Assembly (NCBI RefSeq): GCF_017916255.1
Contig: NZ_CP072827.1
Coordinates: 6,225,501 to 6,289,500, forward strand
Reading direction: 5' to 3'
Length of the DNA: 64,000 nucleotides
DNA from: Streptomyces mobaraensis NBRC 13819 = DSM 40847
GTDB lineage: Bacteria; Actinomycetota; Actinomycetes; Streptomycetales; Streptomycetaceae
Shown: one piece after another, positions 48,451 through 58,400 of the stretch
Numbering within the stretch: position 1 is the stretch's first letter
How the letters are laid out: every line of letters starts with the position of its first letter
Position numbers and translations under genes: made by a program
Notes under the pieces: generated by a model
Database searches by the model: none
Seen by the model: only the letters and a program-made list of their open reading frames with translations
What the model was told of the DNA's origin: nothing

Positions 48451-50364
48451 GTGAAAAACAACATGCGTCACATGCGCAACAAGGGTTTCTTGAAACGTAC
48501 GGTTCCGGCCGCCGCCACGGCACTCCTGGCCGCCGTGGTCGCGGCACCGGCTCCGGCGCAGGCCGCTTCCTCCGGGCGAAGCGTCGACGAGAGCACTCCG
48601 GTCTACTCCTACGACCGGGCCGTCCGGGAGACCGTCTATGTGGAGACGGGGAAGGACAGTGACGGCGACGGGCGTACCGACCGGGTCGCCGTGGACATCA
48701 TCCGGCCCAGGGAAGCGGCGGAGCAGGGCCGCAAGGTCCCGGTGATCATGAATGCCAGCCCGTACTTCCAGAGCATCGGGCGGGGTCCGGAGAGCCAGGT
48801 CAAGACCTACGACGAGCAGGGCCGGCCCCTGCAGTTCCCGCTCTACTACGACAACTACTTCGTCCCGCGCGGCTATGCCGTGGCCCTGGTCGACCAGCCC
48901 GGGACCAACCGTTCCGACGGCTGTTCGGACGCGGGCGGCCCGTCGGACGTCGCGGCGGCCAAATCGGTCGTCGACTGGTTCAACGGCCGGGCGAACGGCT
49001 ACACCTCACGCACCGGGGACGGCGGCGCCGACGCCGACTGGACCACCGGTTCCGTCGGCCTGATCGGCAAGAGCTACGACGGATCGATCGCCAACGGTCT
49101 CGCGGCCACCGGCGTCGAGGGCCTGAAGACCGTCGTCCCCATCTCCGGGCCCAGCTCCTGGTACGACTACTACTTCTACAAGGGCGCCTCCACCAACTCC
49201 ACCGAGGGCATCGCCGGCCACGCGCGGTACGTCGAGACCGACGAGGTGAAGGCCCGCTGCAAGGCCATGGACAAGGCGCTGGTCGAGGGCTCGCCGCGCG
49301 ACGGCAACTGGACCGGCATGTGGCAGGACCGCGACTACGTCCGCGGCGCGGACAAGGTCCGTGCCAGCGTCTTCGCCGTCCACGGCCTCCAGGACCTCAA
49401 CGTCCGCACCCAGCACCTCAACCGGTGGTGGGACGCCCTGGCCGAGAACGGCGTCGAGCGCAAGATCTGGCTCTCGACGGCGGCGCACACCGACCCGTTC
49501 GAGTTCCGCCGCCAGGAGTGGGTGACCACCCTCCACCGGTGGTTCGACCACTACCTGATGGGCTACGACAACGGCGTCGACAAGGAGCCGATGGCCGACG
49601 TCGAGCGGGCTCCCGGCCAGTGGACCACCGACCGGGTCTGGCCGCCCAGCGGCACCGGCCGCGCCACCGTGCGCCCGGCCGCCGGGCCGGTCGCGGGGGT
49701 GGGAACGCTGGGCGCCGAGCCCGCCAAGGCCGGCACCACGGCCGAGTTCACCGACGACCCCGCCCTCGGCGAGCTCGACTGGGCGGCGGACGCCGACCGG
49801 CCGACCCCGGCCAAGGCGTCGTTCGCCACCAGGCCGCTCGGCCGCGACCTCCGGCTGTCCGGACACGGCTCGGTGACGCTGAAGGTCACCCCGACCACGA
49901 ACTCGGCGACGCTCTCCGCCGTCCTCGTCGACCTCGGCCCGGACACCATCCGGGACTACAAGAACGGCGGCGGCGTCTCGATCCTCCCCGAGAAGGAGTG
50001 CTTCGGCAGCGGCACCACCGGGGACACCGGCTGCTTCAAGAAGGCCGCCCCCGCCACCAAGAAGGTCGAACAGACCGTCTTCAGCCGCGGCTGGGCCGAC
50101 CTCGGCCACTACGCCGGCTTCCCCCGGCGGGAGATCACGCCCGGCAAGCAGTACGACATCACCCTCGACCTCGGCACGGCCGACCACGTGGTCCCGGCCG
50201 GCCACCGGCTGGCCCTGATCGTCGCCGGTACGGACAAGCCGTACATCGACGCCCCGGCGTCCACGCCGAAGCTGACCGTGGACCTCGCCGGCAGTGCGGC
50301 GGAACTGCCCGTGGTCGGCGGCTACCGGGCCTTCGCGCGCGCCACGGGCGACGACCGGACGTGA
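48451..50364 (+). CDS. Secreted X-Pro dipeptidyl-peptidase (S15/CocE-like), copy 1
   Basis: 637 aa, GTG start. A basic N-terminus then LKRTVPAAATALLAAVVAAPAPAQA form a signal peptide. Alpha/beta-hydrolase fold: catalytic Ser208 in LIGKSYDGS, Asp315 in HGLQDLN, His346 in AAHTDPF. A C-terminal jelly-roll (KLTVDLAGSAAELPVV) completes the S15 arrangement. These serine peptidases release X-Pro dipeptides; in Streptomyces, secreted homologues digest peptides outside the cell. About 70% of positions appear shared with the next gene, so they are tandem paralogues. Confidence 0.9.
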   Translation: MKNNMRHMRNKGFLKRTVPAAATALLAAVVAAPAPAQAASSGRSVDESTPVYSYDRAVRETVYVETGKDSDGDGRTDRVAVDIIRPREAAEQGRKVPVIMNASPYFQSIGRGPESQVKTYDEQGRPLQFPLYYDNYFVPRGYAVALVDQPGTNRSDGCSDAGGPSDVAAAKSVVDWFNGRANGYTSRTGDGGADADWTTGSVGLIGKSYDGSIANGLAATGVEGLKTVVPISGPSSWYDYYFYKGASTNSTEGIAGHARYVETDEVKARCKAMDKALVEGSPRDGNWTGMWQDRDYVRGADKVRASVFAVHGLQDLNVRTQHLNRWWDALAENGVERKIWLSTAAHTDPFEFRRQEWVTTLHRWFDHYLMGYDNGVDKEPMADVERAPGQWTTDRVWPPSGTGRATVRPAAGPVAGVGTLGAEPAKAGTTAEFTDDPALGELDWAADADRPTPAKASFATRPLGRDLRLSGHGSVTLKVTPTTNSATLSAVLVDLGPDTIRDYKNGGGVSILPEKECFGSGTTGDTGCFKKAAPATKKVEQTVFSRGWADLGHYAGFPRREITPGKQYDITLDLGTADHVVPAGHRLALIVAGTDKPYIDAPASTPKLTVDLAGSAAELPVVGGYRAFARATGDDRT

Positions 50365-50445
50365 GGCGGCGGGGTGCGGGGCCGTCTCCCGGAGGCCGCC
50401 CCGCACCCCTTCTGCACGGCAGTGGACGCGCGTACGCTCCCGCCC

Positions 50446-52407
50446 GTGCCGAAACCCACGCGGAACACCCGCATATCCTGGACCACTTCAGTCCTCGCGG
50501 CCCTGGCGGCGCTGCTGGCCGTCCTCGCCGCACCACCGGGCGCGGCCCAGGCCGCGCCCCCCGGAAGACACGCCGGCGAGAGCAGACCCGTCTACTCCTA
50601 CGACCGCGCCGTCCGCGAGTCCGTCTGGGTCGAGGCGCCCACCCGCGCCGGCGGCACGGACCGGGTCGCCGTGGACGTCGTCCGGCCGCGCGAGGCCGCC
50701 GAGAAGGGCGTCCGCGTCCCCGTGATCATGGACGCCAGCCCGTACTACTCCTGCTGCGGACGCGGCAACGAGAGCCAGAAGAAGACGTACGACGCCCAGG
50801 GGAAACCCGTCCAGTTCCCCCTCTTCTACGACAACTACTTCGTCCCGCGCGGCTACGCCGTGGTACTCGTCGACCTCGCCGGAACGAACCGTTCCGACGG
50901 CTGCGTGGACGTCGGCGGGCGCTCGGACGTCCAGTCCGCCAAGGCCGTCGTCGACTGGCTCAACGGCCGGGCGCGCGCGTACGGTTCGCGCACCGGGAAC
51001 ACACCGGTGACGGCGGACTGGACCACCGGCGCCGTCGGAATGATCGGCAAGAGCTACGACGGCACCGTCGCCAACGGCGTGGCCGCCACCGGTGTGGACG
51101 GCCTGAAGACGATCGTCCCCATCGGCGCCATCAGCTCCTGGTACGACTACTACTTCGCCAAGGGCGCCGCGCTGTTCGGCAGCGGCCCCGACGGCCTCGC
51201 CTCGCGGGTGGAGAGCGCCGAGGCGCGCGCCCGCTGCCAGGACGTCCAGCGGAAGCTCGTCGAGGGCGCGCCCCGCAATGGCGACCGGACACCGCTGTGG
51301 AGCGAGCGCGACTACGTCCGCGACGCGGGGAACGTGCGCGCCAGCGTCCTCGCCGTGCACGGCATGCAGGACCTCAACGTCCGCACCAAGCACCTCGGCC
51401 AGTGGTGGGACGCGCTCGCCGCCAACGGCGTCGAGCGGAAGATCTGGCTGTCGCAGACCGGACACGTCGACCCGTTCGACTTCCGGCGCGACGCCTGGGT
51501 GCGCACGCTGCACCGCTGGTTCGACCACTACCTGATGGGCTACGACAACGGCGTCGAGCGCGAGCCGATGGCCGACGTCGAGCGGGCGCCCGACCAGTGG
51601 ACCACCGACCGCGTCTGGCCGCCCGCCGGCACCCGGGCCACCACCCTGCGCCCGGCGGCCGGATCCGCGGAGGGTCCGGGCGTACTCGGCCTGGAACCCG
51701 CCCGGCCGGGCAGCACCGCCGAGTTCACGGACGACCCGGCGCTCGGCGAGAACGACTGGGCGGCGGCGATCGACCGGAGCACCCCCGCGAAGGCCGGCTT
51801 CGTCACCCGGCCGCTCGCCCGCGACCTGCGCCTGTCCGGTTCCTCCACGGTCCGGCTGCGGGTGACCCCGTCCACCGCGTCCGCCCACCTCTCGGCGGTC
51901 CTCGTCGACCTCGGCCCGGCCACCATCCGCGACTACGCCGACGACGCCGAGGGCATCACCACCCTCACCGACCGCACCTGCTGGGGCGCCGGCACCCCCG
52001 GGGACACCGGCTGCTTCCTGCGGACCGAGGCCAGGACGGCACGGGTCGACCACACCGTCTTCAGCCGCGGCTGGGCCGACCTCGGCCACTGGGGGAGCGG
52101 CAAGCGCACCCGGGCCGTGACCCCCGGCACCCCGTACACCATCACCCTCGACCTCGCCGCGACCGACCACGTCGTCCCGGCCGGCCACCGGCTGGCACTG
52201 ATCGTCGCGGGCACCGACCGCGGCCTGATCGAACCGGCCTCCACCACCCCGCGGTTGACCCTCGACCTGGCCGCGACCTCGGCGAACCTGCCGCTGGTCG
52301 GCGGCTACGCGGCGTTCGCCCGCGCCACCAAGGGCGGCGCCCGGCCGCCCGTCAAGCCCGCCCACCCGTACGGGCTGGGGACGCCCCGGCAGACGCGGCT
52401 GCCCTGA
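50446..52407 (+). CDS. Secreted X-Pro dipeptidyl-peptidase (S15/CocE-like), copy 2
   Basis: 653 aa from GTG 50446, chosen because it gives a clean signal peptide (TTSVLAALAALLAVLAAPPGAAQA) and lies 7 nt after a TACGCT -10 box. The triad matches copy 1: Ser203 in MIGKSYDG, Asp in HGMQDLN, His in QTGHVDPF. Long identical stretches such as RWFDHYLMGYDNGV and ADVERAP show tandem duplication. Differences include a CCGRG segment near SPYYS and a longer Pro/Arg-rich tail. It has its own apparent promoter, so the two are probably separately transcribed. It ends 6 nt before the convergent oxidase gene. Confidence 0.9.
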   Translation: MPKPTRNTRISWTTSVLAALAALLAVLAAPPGAAQAAPPGRHAGESRPVYSYDRAVRESVWVEAPTRAGGTDRVAVDVVRPREAAEKGVRVPVIMDASPYYSCCGRGNESQKKTYDAQGKPVQFPLFYDNYFVPRGYAVVLVDLAGTNRSDGCVDVGGRSDVQSAKAVVDWLNGRARAYGSRTGNTPVTADWTTGAVGMIGKSYDGTVANGVAATGVDGLKTIVPIGAISSWYDYYFAKGAALFGSGPDGLASRVESAEARARCQDVQRKLVEGAPRNGDRTPLWSERDYVRDAGNVRASVLAVHGMQDLNVRTKHLGQWWDALAANGVERKIWLSQTGHVDPFDFRRDAWVRTLHRWFDHYLMGYDNGVEREPMADVERAPDQWTTDRVWPPAGTRATTLRPAAGSAEGPGVLGLEPARPGSTAEFTDDPALGENDWAAAIDRSTPAKAGFVTRPLARDLRLSGSSTVRLRVTPSTASAHLSAVLVDLGPATIRDYADDAEGITTLTDRTCWGAGTPGDTGCFLRTEARTARVDHTVFSRGWADLGHWGSGKRTRAVTPGTPYTITLDLAATDHVVPAGHRLALIVAGTDRGLIEPASTTPRLTLDLAATSANLPLVGGYAAFARATKGGARPPVKPAHPYGLGTPRQTRLP

Positions 52408-52413
52408 CCCCCG

Positions 52414-53376
52414 CTACGGCCGGTCGTCCAGCGCCAGTTCCGCCGCCTCCCGGGCGCACCCCCAGGAGACCGTGACCCCCGACCCGCCGTGCCCGTAGTT
52501 GTGCACCAGCCGCGCCCCGCCCGGGAGCCGCTCCGCCTCCAGGCGGACCCGGTGCCGGGCGGGGCGCAGCCCCACGCGATGGGCCAGGACGCGGGCCCGG
52601 GTCAGCCCCGGGTGCACCCGGGCGCACCGGGCGATGATCGCCTGGGCCAGGGACGGCGTCGGCGTCCGGTCCCACACGTGGGCGCGGGCCGTCCCGCCGA
52701 GGACCAGGCCGTACGGCTGGGGGAGCAGGTAGGCGGGGGCGCCCGTCCCGTCGTCGGCGGCGGTGAACCACTCGCGTATCCCCGGGTTCTCGACGACGAC
52801 GAGCTGGCCGCGCACCGGGTGCAGGTGCGGGTCGCCGGCGAGCCGGCCGGCGCCCAGGCCGGTGCAGTTGACGACGACCGGGGCCGCCCGGGCCGCGTCG
52901 GCGAGGGCGGCGACCGGGCGGAGGGTGACGGTGCCGCCGGCCCGGCCCAGCCGGCGTTGCAGGTAGCCGAGGTGCGCGGGCATGTCGATGAGCGGCAGCC
53001 GGGCGCGCACGGCCCGGTCGTAGCCGCGCGGCGTCTCGTGCGGGGCCGCGTCGCGCAGCCCGGGGACACCGGACGCCCACGCGCCCAGTCCGCCGACGGA
53101 GACGCCGGCGTGCACCCCGTCCACCATGCGCACCCCGGTCTCCTCCGGCCGCCGGGCCAGGCCGGCCAGGACGGGCAGGGACGCGAGCGACCAGGCGGCC
53201 ACGGCCTGGGCCGGTTCCGCGCGGTACGGCCACCACAGGCCCCCGGCCACCGCGGAGGTGGTCTGCACGGCCGTCTCCCGCGTCCACACCTCGACCCGCA
53301 GTCCGCGTTCCGCGAGGAGGACGGCGGTGGTCAGGCCGATGACGCCGGATCCGATGACGATCGCATCGCTCACCAT
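52414..53376 (-). CDS. D-amino-acid oxidase-like FAD oxidoreductase (DAO family)
   Basis: 320 aa from ATG 53376 (MVSDAIVIGSGVIGLTTAVLLAERGLRV), with a TACCTT -10 box 6 nt upstream on the minus strand, implying a leaderless mRNA. Features: FAD motif GSGVIGL, SAVAGGLWWPYRAEP, VVVNCTGLGAGRLAGD, HPVRGQLVVVENPG, GLRPARHRVRLE, and the C-terminal VHNYGHGGSGVTVSWG with the conserved G-H-G-G-S/A-G. Such enzymes oxidise D-amino acids to keto acids, NH3 and H2O2. Nearness to peptidases and to a poly-amino-acid synthetase suggests amino-acid turnover, but this is context only. Confidence 0.9.
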   Translation of the reverse strand: MVSDAIVIGSGVIGLTTAVLLAERGLRVEVWTRETAVQTTSAVAGGLWWPYRAEPAQAVAAWSLASLPVLAGLARRPEETGVRMVDGVHAGVSVGGLGAWASGVPGLRDAAPHETPRGYDRAVRARLPLIDMPAHLGYLQRRLGRAGGTVTLRPVAALADAARAAPVVVNCTGLGAGRLAGDPHLHPVRGQLVVVENPGIREWFTAADDGTGAPAYLLPQPYGLVLGGTARAHVWDRTPTPSLAQAIIARCARVHPGLTRARVLAHRVGLRPARHRVRLEAERLPGGARLVHNYGHGGSGVTVSWGCAREAAELALDDRP

Positions 53377-53504
53377 GGAGTGAAGGTACCGACAGGCGGC
53401 GGCCGTTGGGCGGGGATTACCGGGCGCTGGGGGAATGACCGGCTCGTCACGGGGCGGCCGCACGCCCCGGCAGGCGGATTCGGACCGATAGAGTCGGCCC
53501 CGAC

Positions 53505-55142
53505 ATGAACGCCACCCTCGTCGCCAAGAACCTCGCCGCCGGCCACGGCGACCGCACCCTCTTCACCGGGCTGGACCTGGTCGTCGCCCCCGGCGACGTG
53601 ATCGGGCTCGTCGGGGCCAACGGCGCCGGGAAGTCCACCCTGCTGCGGATGCTCGCCGGGCTCGTGGAGCCCGACGAGGGCACGGTCCGGATCAGCCCGC
53701 CCACCGCCACCGTCGGGCACCTCCCGCAGGAGCCGGAGCGGCGGCCGGGGGAGACGGTGCGGGCGTTCCTGGCCCGGCGCACCGGCGTCGCCGCCGCGCA
53801 GGCCGCGCTCGACACCACCACCGAGGCGCTGGCCGCGGGCGCGCCCGGCGCGGACGACGCGTACGCCGTCGCGCTGGAGCGCTGGCTGGCGTTGGGCGCG
53901 GCCGACCTGGACGAGCGGGCGGAGGAGGTCGTCGGCTCGCTCGGCCTCACGGTCGGTCTCGACCGGCCCATGACGGACCTGTCGGGCGGCCAGGCGGCCC
54001 GCGCCGGCCTGGCCTCGCTGCTGCTCAGCCGCTACGACGTGTTCCTGCTCGACGAGCCCACCAACGACCTGGACCTGGACGGCCTGGAGCGGCTGGAGAA
54101 CTTCGTCACCGGGCTGCGCGCGGGCACCGTCCTGGTCAGCCACGACCGCGAGTTCCTCACCCGGACCGTCGACCAGGTGCTGGAACTGGACCTGGCCCAG
54201 CAGCAGGTCACCCTCTTCGGCGGCGGCTACGGCGCCTACCTGGAGGAGCGTGAACGGGCCCGCCGGCAGGCGCGCGAGGCGTACGAGGAGTACGCGGACA
54301 CCCGCGCCGCCCTGGAGGCCCGCGCCCGCACCCAGCGGAACTGGATGGAGAAGGGCGTCCGCAACGCCCGCCGCAAGGGCAACGACATCGACAAGATCAC
54401 CCGGAAGACGCGGATCGAGGCCAGCGAGAAGCAGGCGTCCAAGGCGCGGCAGACCGAGCGGCTCATCGAGCGGCTGGAGACCGTCGAGGAGCCGCGCAAG
54501 GAGTGGCAGCTCAAGATGGAGATCGCCGCCGCGCCCCGCTCGGGCAACGTGGTGGCCACCCTGCGCGGGGCCGTGGTGCGCCGCGGCTCCTTCACCCTCG
54601 GCCCGGTGGACCTCCAGATCGACTGGGCCGACCGGGTCGCCGTGACCGGCGCCAACGGCTCAGGGAAGTCCACCTTGCTGGCCGCGCTGCTGGGCCGGCT
54701 TCCGCTGGACGAGGGCTCGGCCGCGCTCGGCCCGGGCGTGGTCGTCGGCGAGGTGGACCAGGCGCGGGCGCTGTTCTTCGGCACGGAGACGCTGCTCGAC
54801 GCGTTCGGGGTGGCCGTCCCGGAGCTGGTACCCGCCGACGTGCGGACGCTGCTCGCCAAGTTCGGCCTCAAGGCCGACCATGTGCTGCGCCCCGCCGTGA
54901 CCCTCTCGCCGGGCGAGCGGACCCGCGCCGCGCTGGCGCTGCTCCAGGCCCGCGGCGTCAACCTGCTGGTGCTCGACGAGCCCACCAACCACCTTGACCT
55001 GCCGGCCATCGAGCAGCTCGAGTCGGCCCTCGCCTCGTACTCGGGCACCTTGCTGCTGGTCACGCACGATCGGAGGATGCTGGACGCGGTGCACACCACC
55101 CGGCGGATCATGGTCGAGGACGGCCGCATTATGGAGCGCTGA
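53505..55142 (+). CDS. ABC-F family ATPase (ribosome-associated)
   Basis: 545 aa, ATG 53505; a TAGAGT box 10 nt upstream indicates a leader of only a few bases. Two full nucleotide-binding domains and no membrane segments: Walker A GANGAGKST and GANGSGKST, signatures LSGGQAARAGLAS and LSPGERTRAALAL, Walker B VFLLDEPTNDLD and LLVLDEPTNHLD. The charged inter-domain linker RARTQRNWMEKGVRNARRKGNDIDK is the P-site tRNA interaction motif. ABC-F proteins rescue or tune ribosomes and some give resistance to ribosome-targeting antibiotics. Self-resistance for a nearby product is possible but unproven. Confidence 0.92.
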   Translation: MNATLVAKNLAAGHGDRTLFTGLDLVVAPGDVIGLVGANGAGKSTLLRMLAGLVEPDEGTVRISPPTATVGHLPQEPERRPGETVRAFLARRTGVAAAQAALDTTTEALAAGAPGADDAYAVALERWLALGAADLDERAEEVVGSLGLTVGLDRPMTDLSGGQAARAGLASLLLSRYDVFLLDEPTNDLDLDGLERLENFVTGLRAGTVLVSHDREFLTRTVDQVLELDLAQQQVTLFGGGYGAYLEERERARRQAREAYEEYADTRAALEARARTQRNWMEKGVRNARRKGNDIDKITRKTRIEASEKQASKARQTERLIERLETVEEPRKEWQLKMEIAAAPRSGNVVATLRGAVVRRGSFTLGPVDLQIDWADRVAVTGANGSGKSTLLAALLGRLPLDEGSAALGPGVVVGEVDQARALFFGTETLLDAFGVAVPELVPADVRTLLAKFGLKADHVLRPAVTLSPGERTRAALALLQARGVNLLVLDEPTNHLDLPAIEQLESALASYSGTLLLVTHDRRMLDAVHTTRRIMVEDGRIMER

Positions 55143-55249
55143 GGGCGCGGTTCCCGGTTTTCCTGACCCGTTCGAGCGAACTTCGGCCCGAAAAAAACCT
55201 TCGTCGCAGGTCAACTCTTCGCCAAGCCGTCACCGTCGCCCGTCCGGCC

Positions 55250-55265
55250 GAAAACCATGGTTTTC
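55250..55265. promoter_or_regulatory. 16-bp perfect palindrome upstream of the Pls-like gene
   Basis: GAAAACCATGGTTTTC is a perfect palindrome in the 298-nt gap before the Pls-like start. It lies in an unusually A/T-containing patch (55190-55295), standing out in this genome. Two smaller dyads lie at 55322-55339 (CGTTC/GAACG) and 55338-55348 (CGTTG-G-CAACG). These are candidate operators; no promoter hexamers were fixed. Confidence 0.5.
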
Positions 55266-55440
55266 CGGTGAAACGGCACGTACCGTGAGAAAAGAGTGCG
55301 CCCGAGGCATCCCCCGCCACTCGTTCGATATGCGGAACGTTGGCAACGCTTTTACGAACCCGTGGGCGCGGAGCGACGTCTGTGGGTGCGGACGTCCGTG
55401 GGGCGTCCGCATCCCCACCGTCGAATCGAGGCGTAAGGCC

Positions 55441-58400
55441 ATGTCCCCGACACTCTCCAGTTCCACCCCCACCCCGCTGGCGCCGCCGGCGGGGCGGGCG
55501 CTGTACAGCAGCGCGCCACCGCCGGGGGAGCGCACCCTGGTGGACGTCCTCGACGCCACCGCCGCCGGCCACCCCGACGCCCCGGCCCTCGACACCGAGG
55601 CCGGCGTCCTCACCTACCGGGAGCTGTGCGCGGAGGTCGAGACCCGGGCCGAGCGGCTGCGCCGGGCCGGGATCGGACCGGGCGACCGGGTCGGCGTCCG
55701 GATCCCCTCCGGCACCGCCGAGCTCTACCTCGCCATCCTCGCCGTCCTCCGCTGCTCCGCCGCCTACGTCCCCGTCGACGCCGACGACCCCGACGAGCGC
55801 GCCGCCACGGTCTTCCACGAGGCCGAGGTGTGCGCCGTCCTCACCGGCGACGGCGCGCTCGCCCCCGGCCGCCGAAAGCCCGGGGCCGCCGGACCCCGGC
55901 AGCCGCTGCCCGAGGACGACGCCTGGATCATCTTCACCTCCGGCTCCACCGGCGCCCCCAAGGGCGTCGCCGTCTCCCACCGCAGCGCCGCCGCCTTCGC
56001 CGACGCCGAGGCCGCCCTCTTCCTCCAGGACGAGCCGCTCGGCCCCGGCGACCGGGTGCTGGCCGGCCTCTCCGTCGCCTTCGACGCCTCCTGCGAGGAG
56101 ATGTGGCTGGCCTGGCGGCACGGCGCCTGCCTGGTGCCCGCCCCCCGCGCGCTGGTCAGGGCCGGCCACGAGCTGGGCCCCTGGCTGGTCGAGCGGGCCG
56201 TCACCGTCGTCTCCACCGTCCCCACCCTGGCCGCCCTCTGGCCCCGGGAGTCCCTGGACCGGGTGCGGCTGCTGATCGTCGGCGGCGAGGCGTGCCCGCC
56301 CGGCCTCGTCGAGCGGTTCGCCGTCCCCGGCCGCGAGATGTGGAACACCTACGGGCCCACCGAGACCACCGTCGTCGCCTGCGCCGCCCGCATGGAGCCC
56401 GGCGAGCCGGTCCGCATCGGCCTGCCGCTCGACGGCTGGGAGCTCGCCGTCGTCGACCAGGACGGCGAGCCCGTGCCGTACGGCGCCGAGGGCGAGCTGG
56501 TGATCGCCGGCGTCGGCGTCGGCCGCTACCTCGACCCCGCCAAGGACGCCGACCGCTTTCGGCCCTGCCAGGCCCTCGGCAGCGACCGCGCCTACCGCAC
56601 CGGCGACCTCGTCCGGGCCGACGAGGAGGGCCTGGTCTTCGCCGGCCGCGCCGACGACCAGGTCAAACTGGGCGGCCGGCGGATCGAGCTCGGCGAGATC
56701 GACGCCGCCCTCGGCGAGCTCCCCGACGTCCACGGCGCCGCCGCGGCCGTCCGCACCACCCCGTCCGGCTCCCAGCTCCTCGTCGGCTACCTGGTGACCG
56801 CCCCGGGCTTCGACGCGACCGCCGCCCGCGCCCGGCTCACCGAACGGCTGCCCGCCGCGCTCGTCCCCGTCCTCGCCGAGGTCGGCGAGCTGCCCACCCG
56901 CACCTCCGGCAAGGTCGACCGCGACGCCCTGCCCTGGCCGCTCCCCACCACCGGCGGCGCCGCCCCCGGAGCGGGCGAGGAACTGCACGGCACGGCCGCC
57001 CGGCTCGCGGACCTCTGGGAGGAGCTGCTCGGCGTCCGCCCCGGCCCCGACTCCGACTTCGTCACCATGGGCGGCACCAGCCTCACCGCCGCCCGCATGG
57101 CCTCGGCCCTGCGCGAGCACCACCCCGGCGTCTCCGTCGCCGGCCTCTACCGGCACACCGTCCTGCGGGACATGGCCGCGCACATCGACGCCCTCGACAC
57201 CCCCGTCGAGGACACCGGACCCCGCCGGACCGTCCGCCCGCTGCGCCGCCGCACCGGCGCCGCGCAGATCCTGGTGCAGACCGTCCTCTACGGCGTCCAG
57301 GGCCTCCGCCTGCTGACCGGCCTCGCCGTCGCCGACAACCTCCTCGGTGTCTTCGCGCCGCAGGTCTGGGCGCCGTACACCGCCTGGTGGCTGGTGGCCG
57401 TCGCCTGGGTGCTGCTGTTCAGCGCCCCCGGCCGGTTCGCGATCGGCGCCCTCGCCGCCCGCGTGCTCACCCGTGGCGTCACCCCCGGCGCCCACCCGCG
57501 CGGCGGCCGCGTCCACCTGCGGCTGTGGGCCGCCGAACGCACCGTCGCCGCCTTCGGCGTGCCCTCCCTGATGGGCACCCCCTGGGCCCGCTGGTACGCC
57601 CGCGCCCTCGGCTGCGCCGCCGGCCGGAACGTCTCCCTCCACGCCATGCCCCCGGTCACCGGTCTCGCCGAGTTCGGCGACGGGGCCAGCGTCGAGCCCG
57701 AGGCCGACATCGCCGGCTGGTGGATCGACGGCGAGACCCTGCACGTCGGCCCGGTCCGGCTCGGCGCCGACTCCCGGGCCGGCCACCGCAGCATGCTGAT
57801 GCCCGGCTCCTCCCTCGGCGACGGCGCCGAACTGGCACCCGGCGCCTGCCTCGACGGCCACGTCCCCGCGGGCGAGACCTGGGTGGGTTCGCCCGCCCGC
57901 CCGGACGCCGCCGCCCACCACGCGAGCGGCCCGGTCCGCCCCGCCGAGGACTGGCCCGCGCCGCGCCGCGAGCGCTCCCGCCGCTGGGCCACCGCCTACG
58001 CCCTGGCCCTGTTCGGCATGCCGCTGCTGCCCCTGCTCGCCGCCGCGCCCGCCCTCGTCGCCACCTTCTGGCTGATCAAGGACAGCGCCTCGCTCACCAC
58101 GGTCGCCGTCAGCCTGCTGCTCGCCGTCCCCGCCTTCACCGTGGTCACCACGGTCTGCTGGATGCTCGTCGTCGCCGGCACGGTCCGCGTCCTCAACCGG
58201 GGCATCAGCGCCGGCCTCCACCCCGCCTGCGGCGGCGTCGCCTGGCGCGCCTGGGTGATCACCCGGCTCCTGGACGGCGCCCGGCGCAACCTCTTCCCGG
58301 TCTACGCCAGCCTCGCCACCCCGGTGTGGATGCGGATGCTCGGCGCCCGGATCGGCCGCGGCGCCGAGCTCTCCACCGTCCTGCCGCTGCCGTCCCTGCT

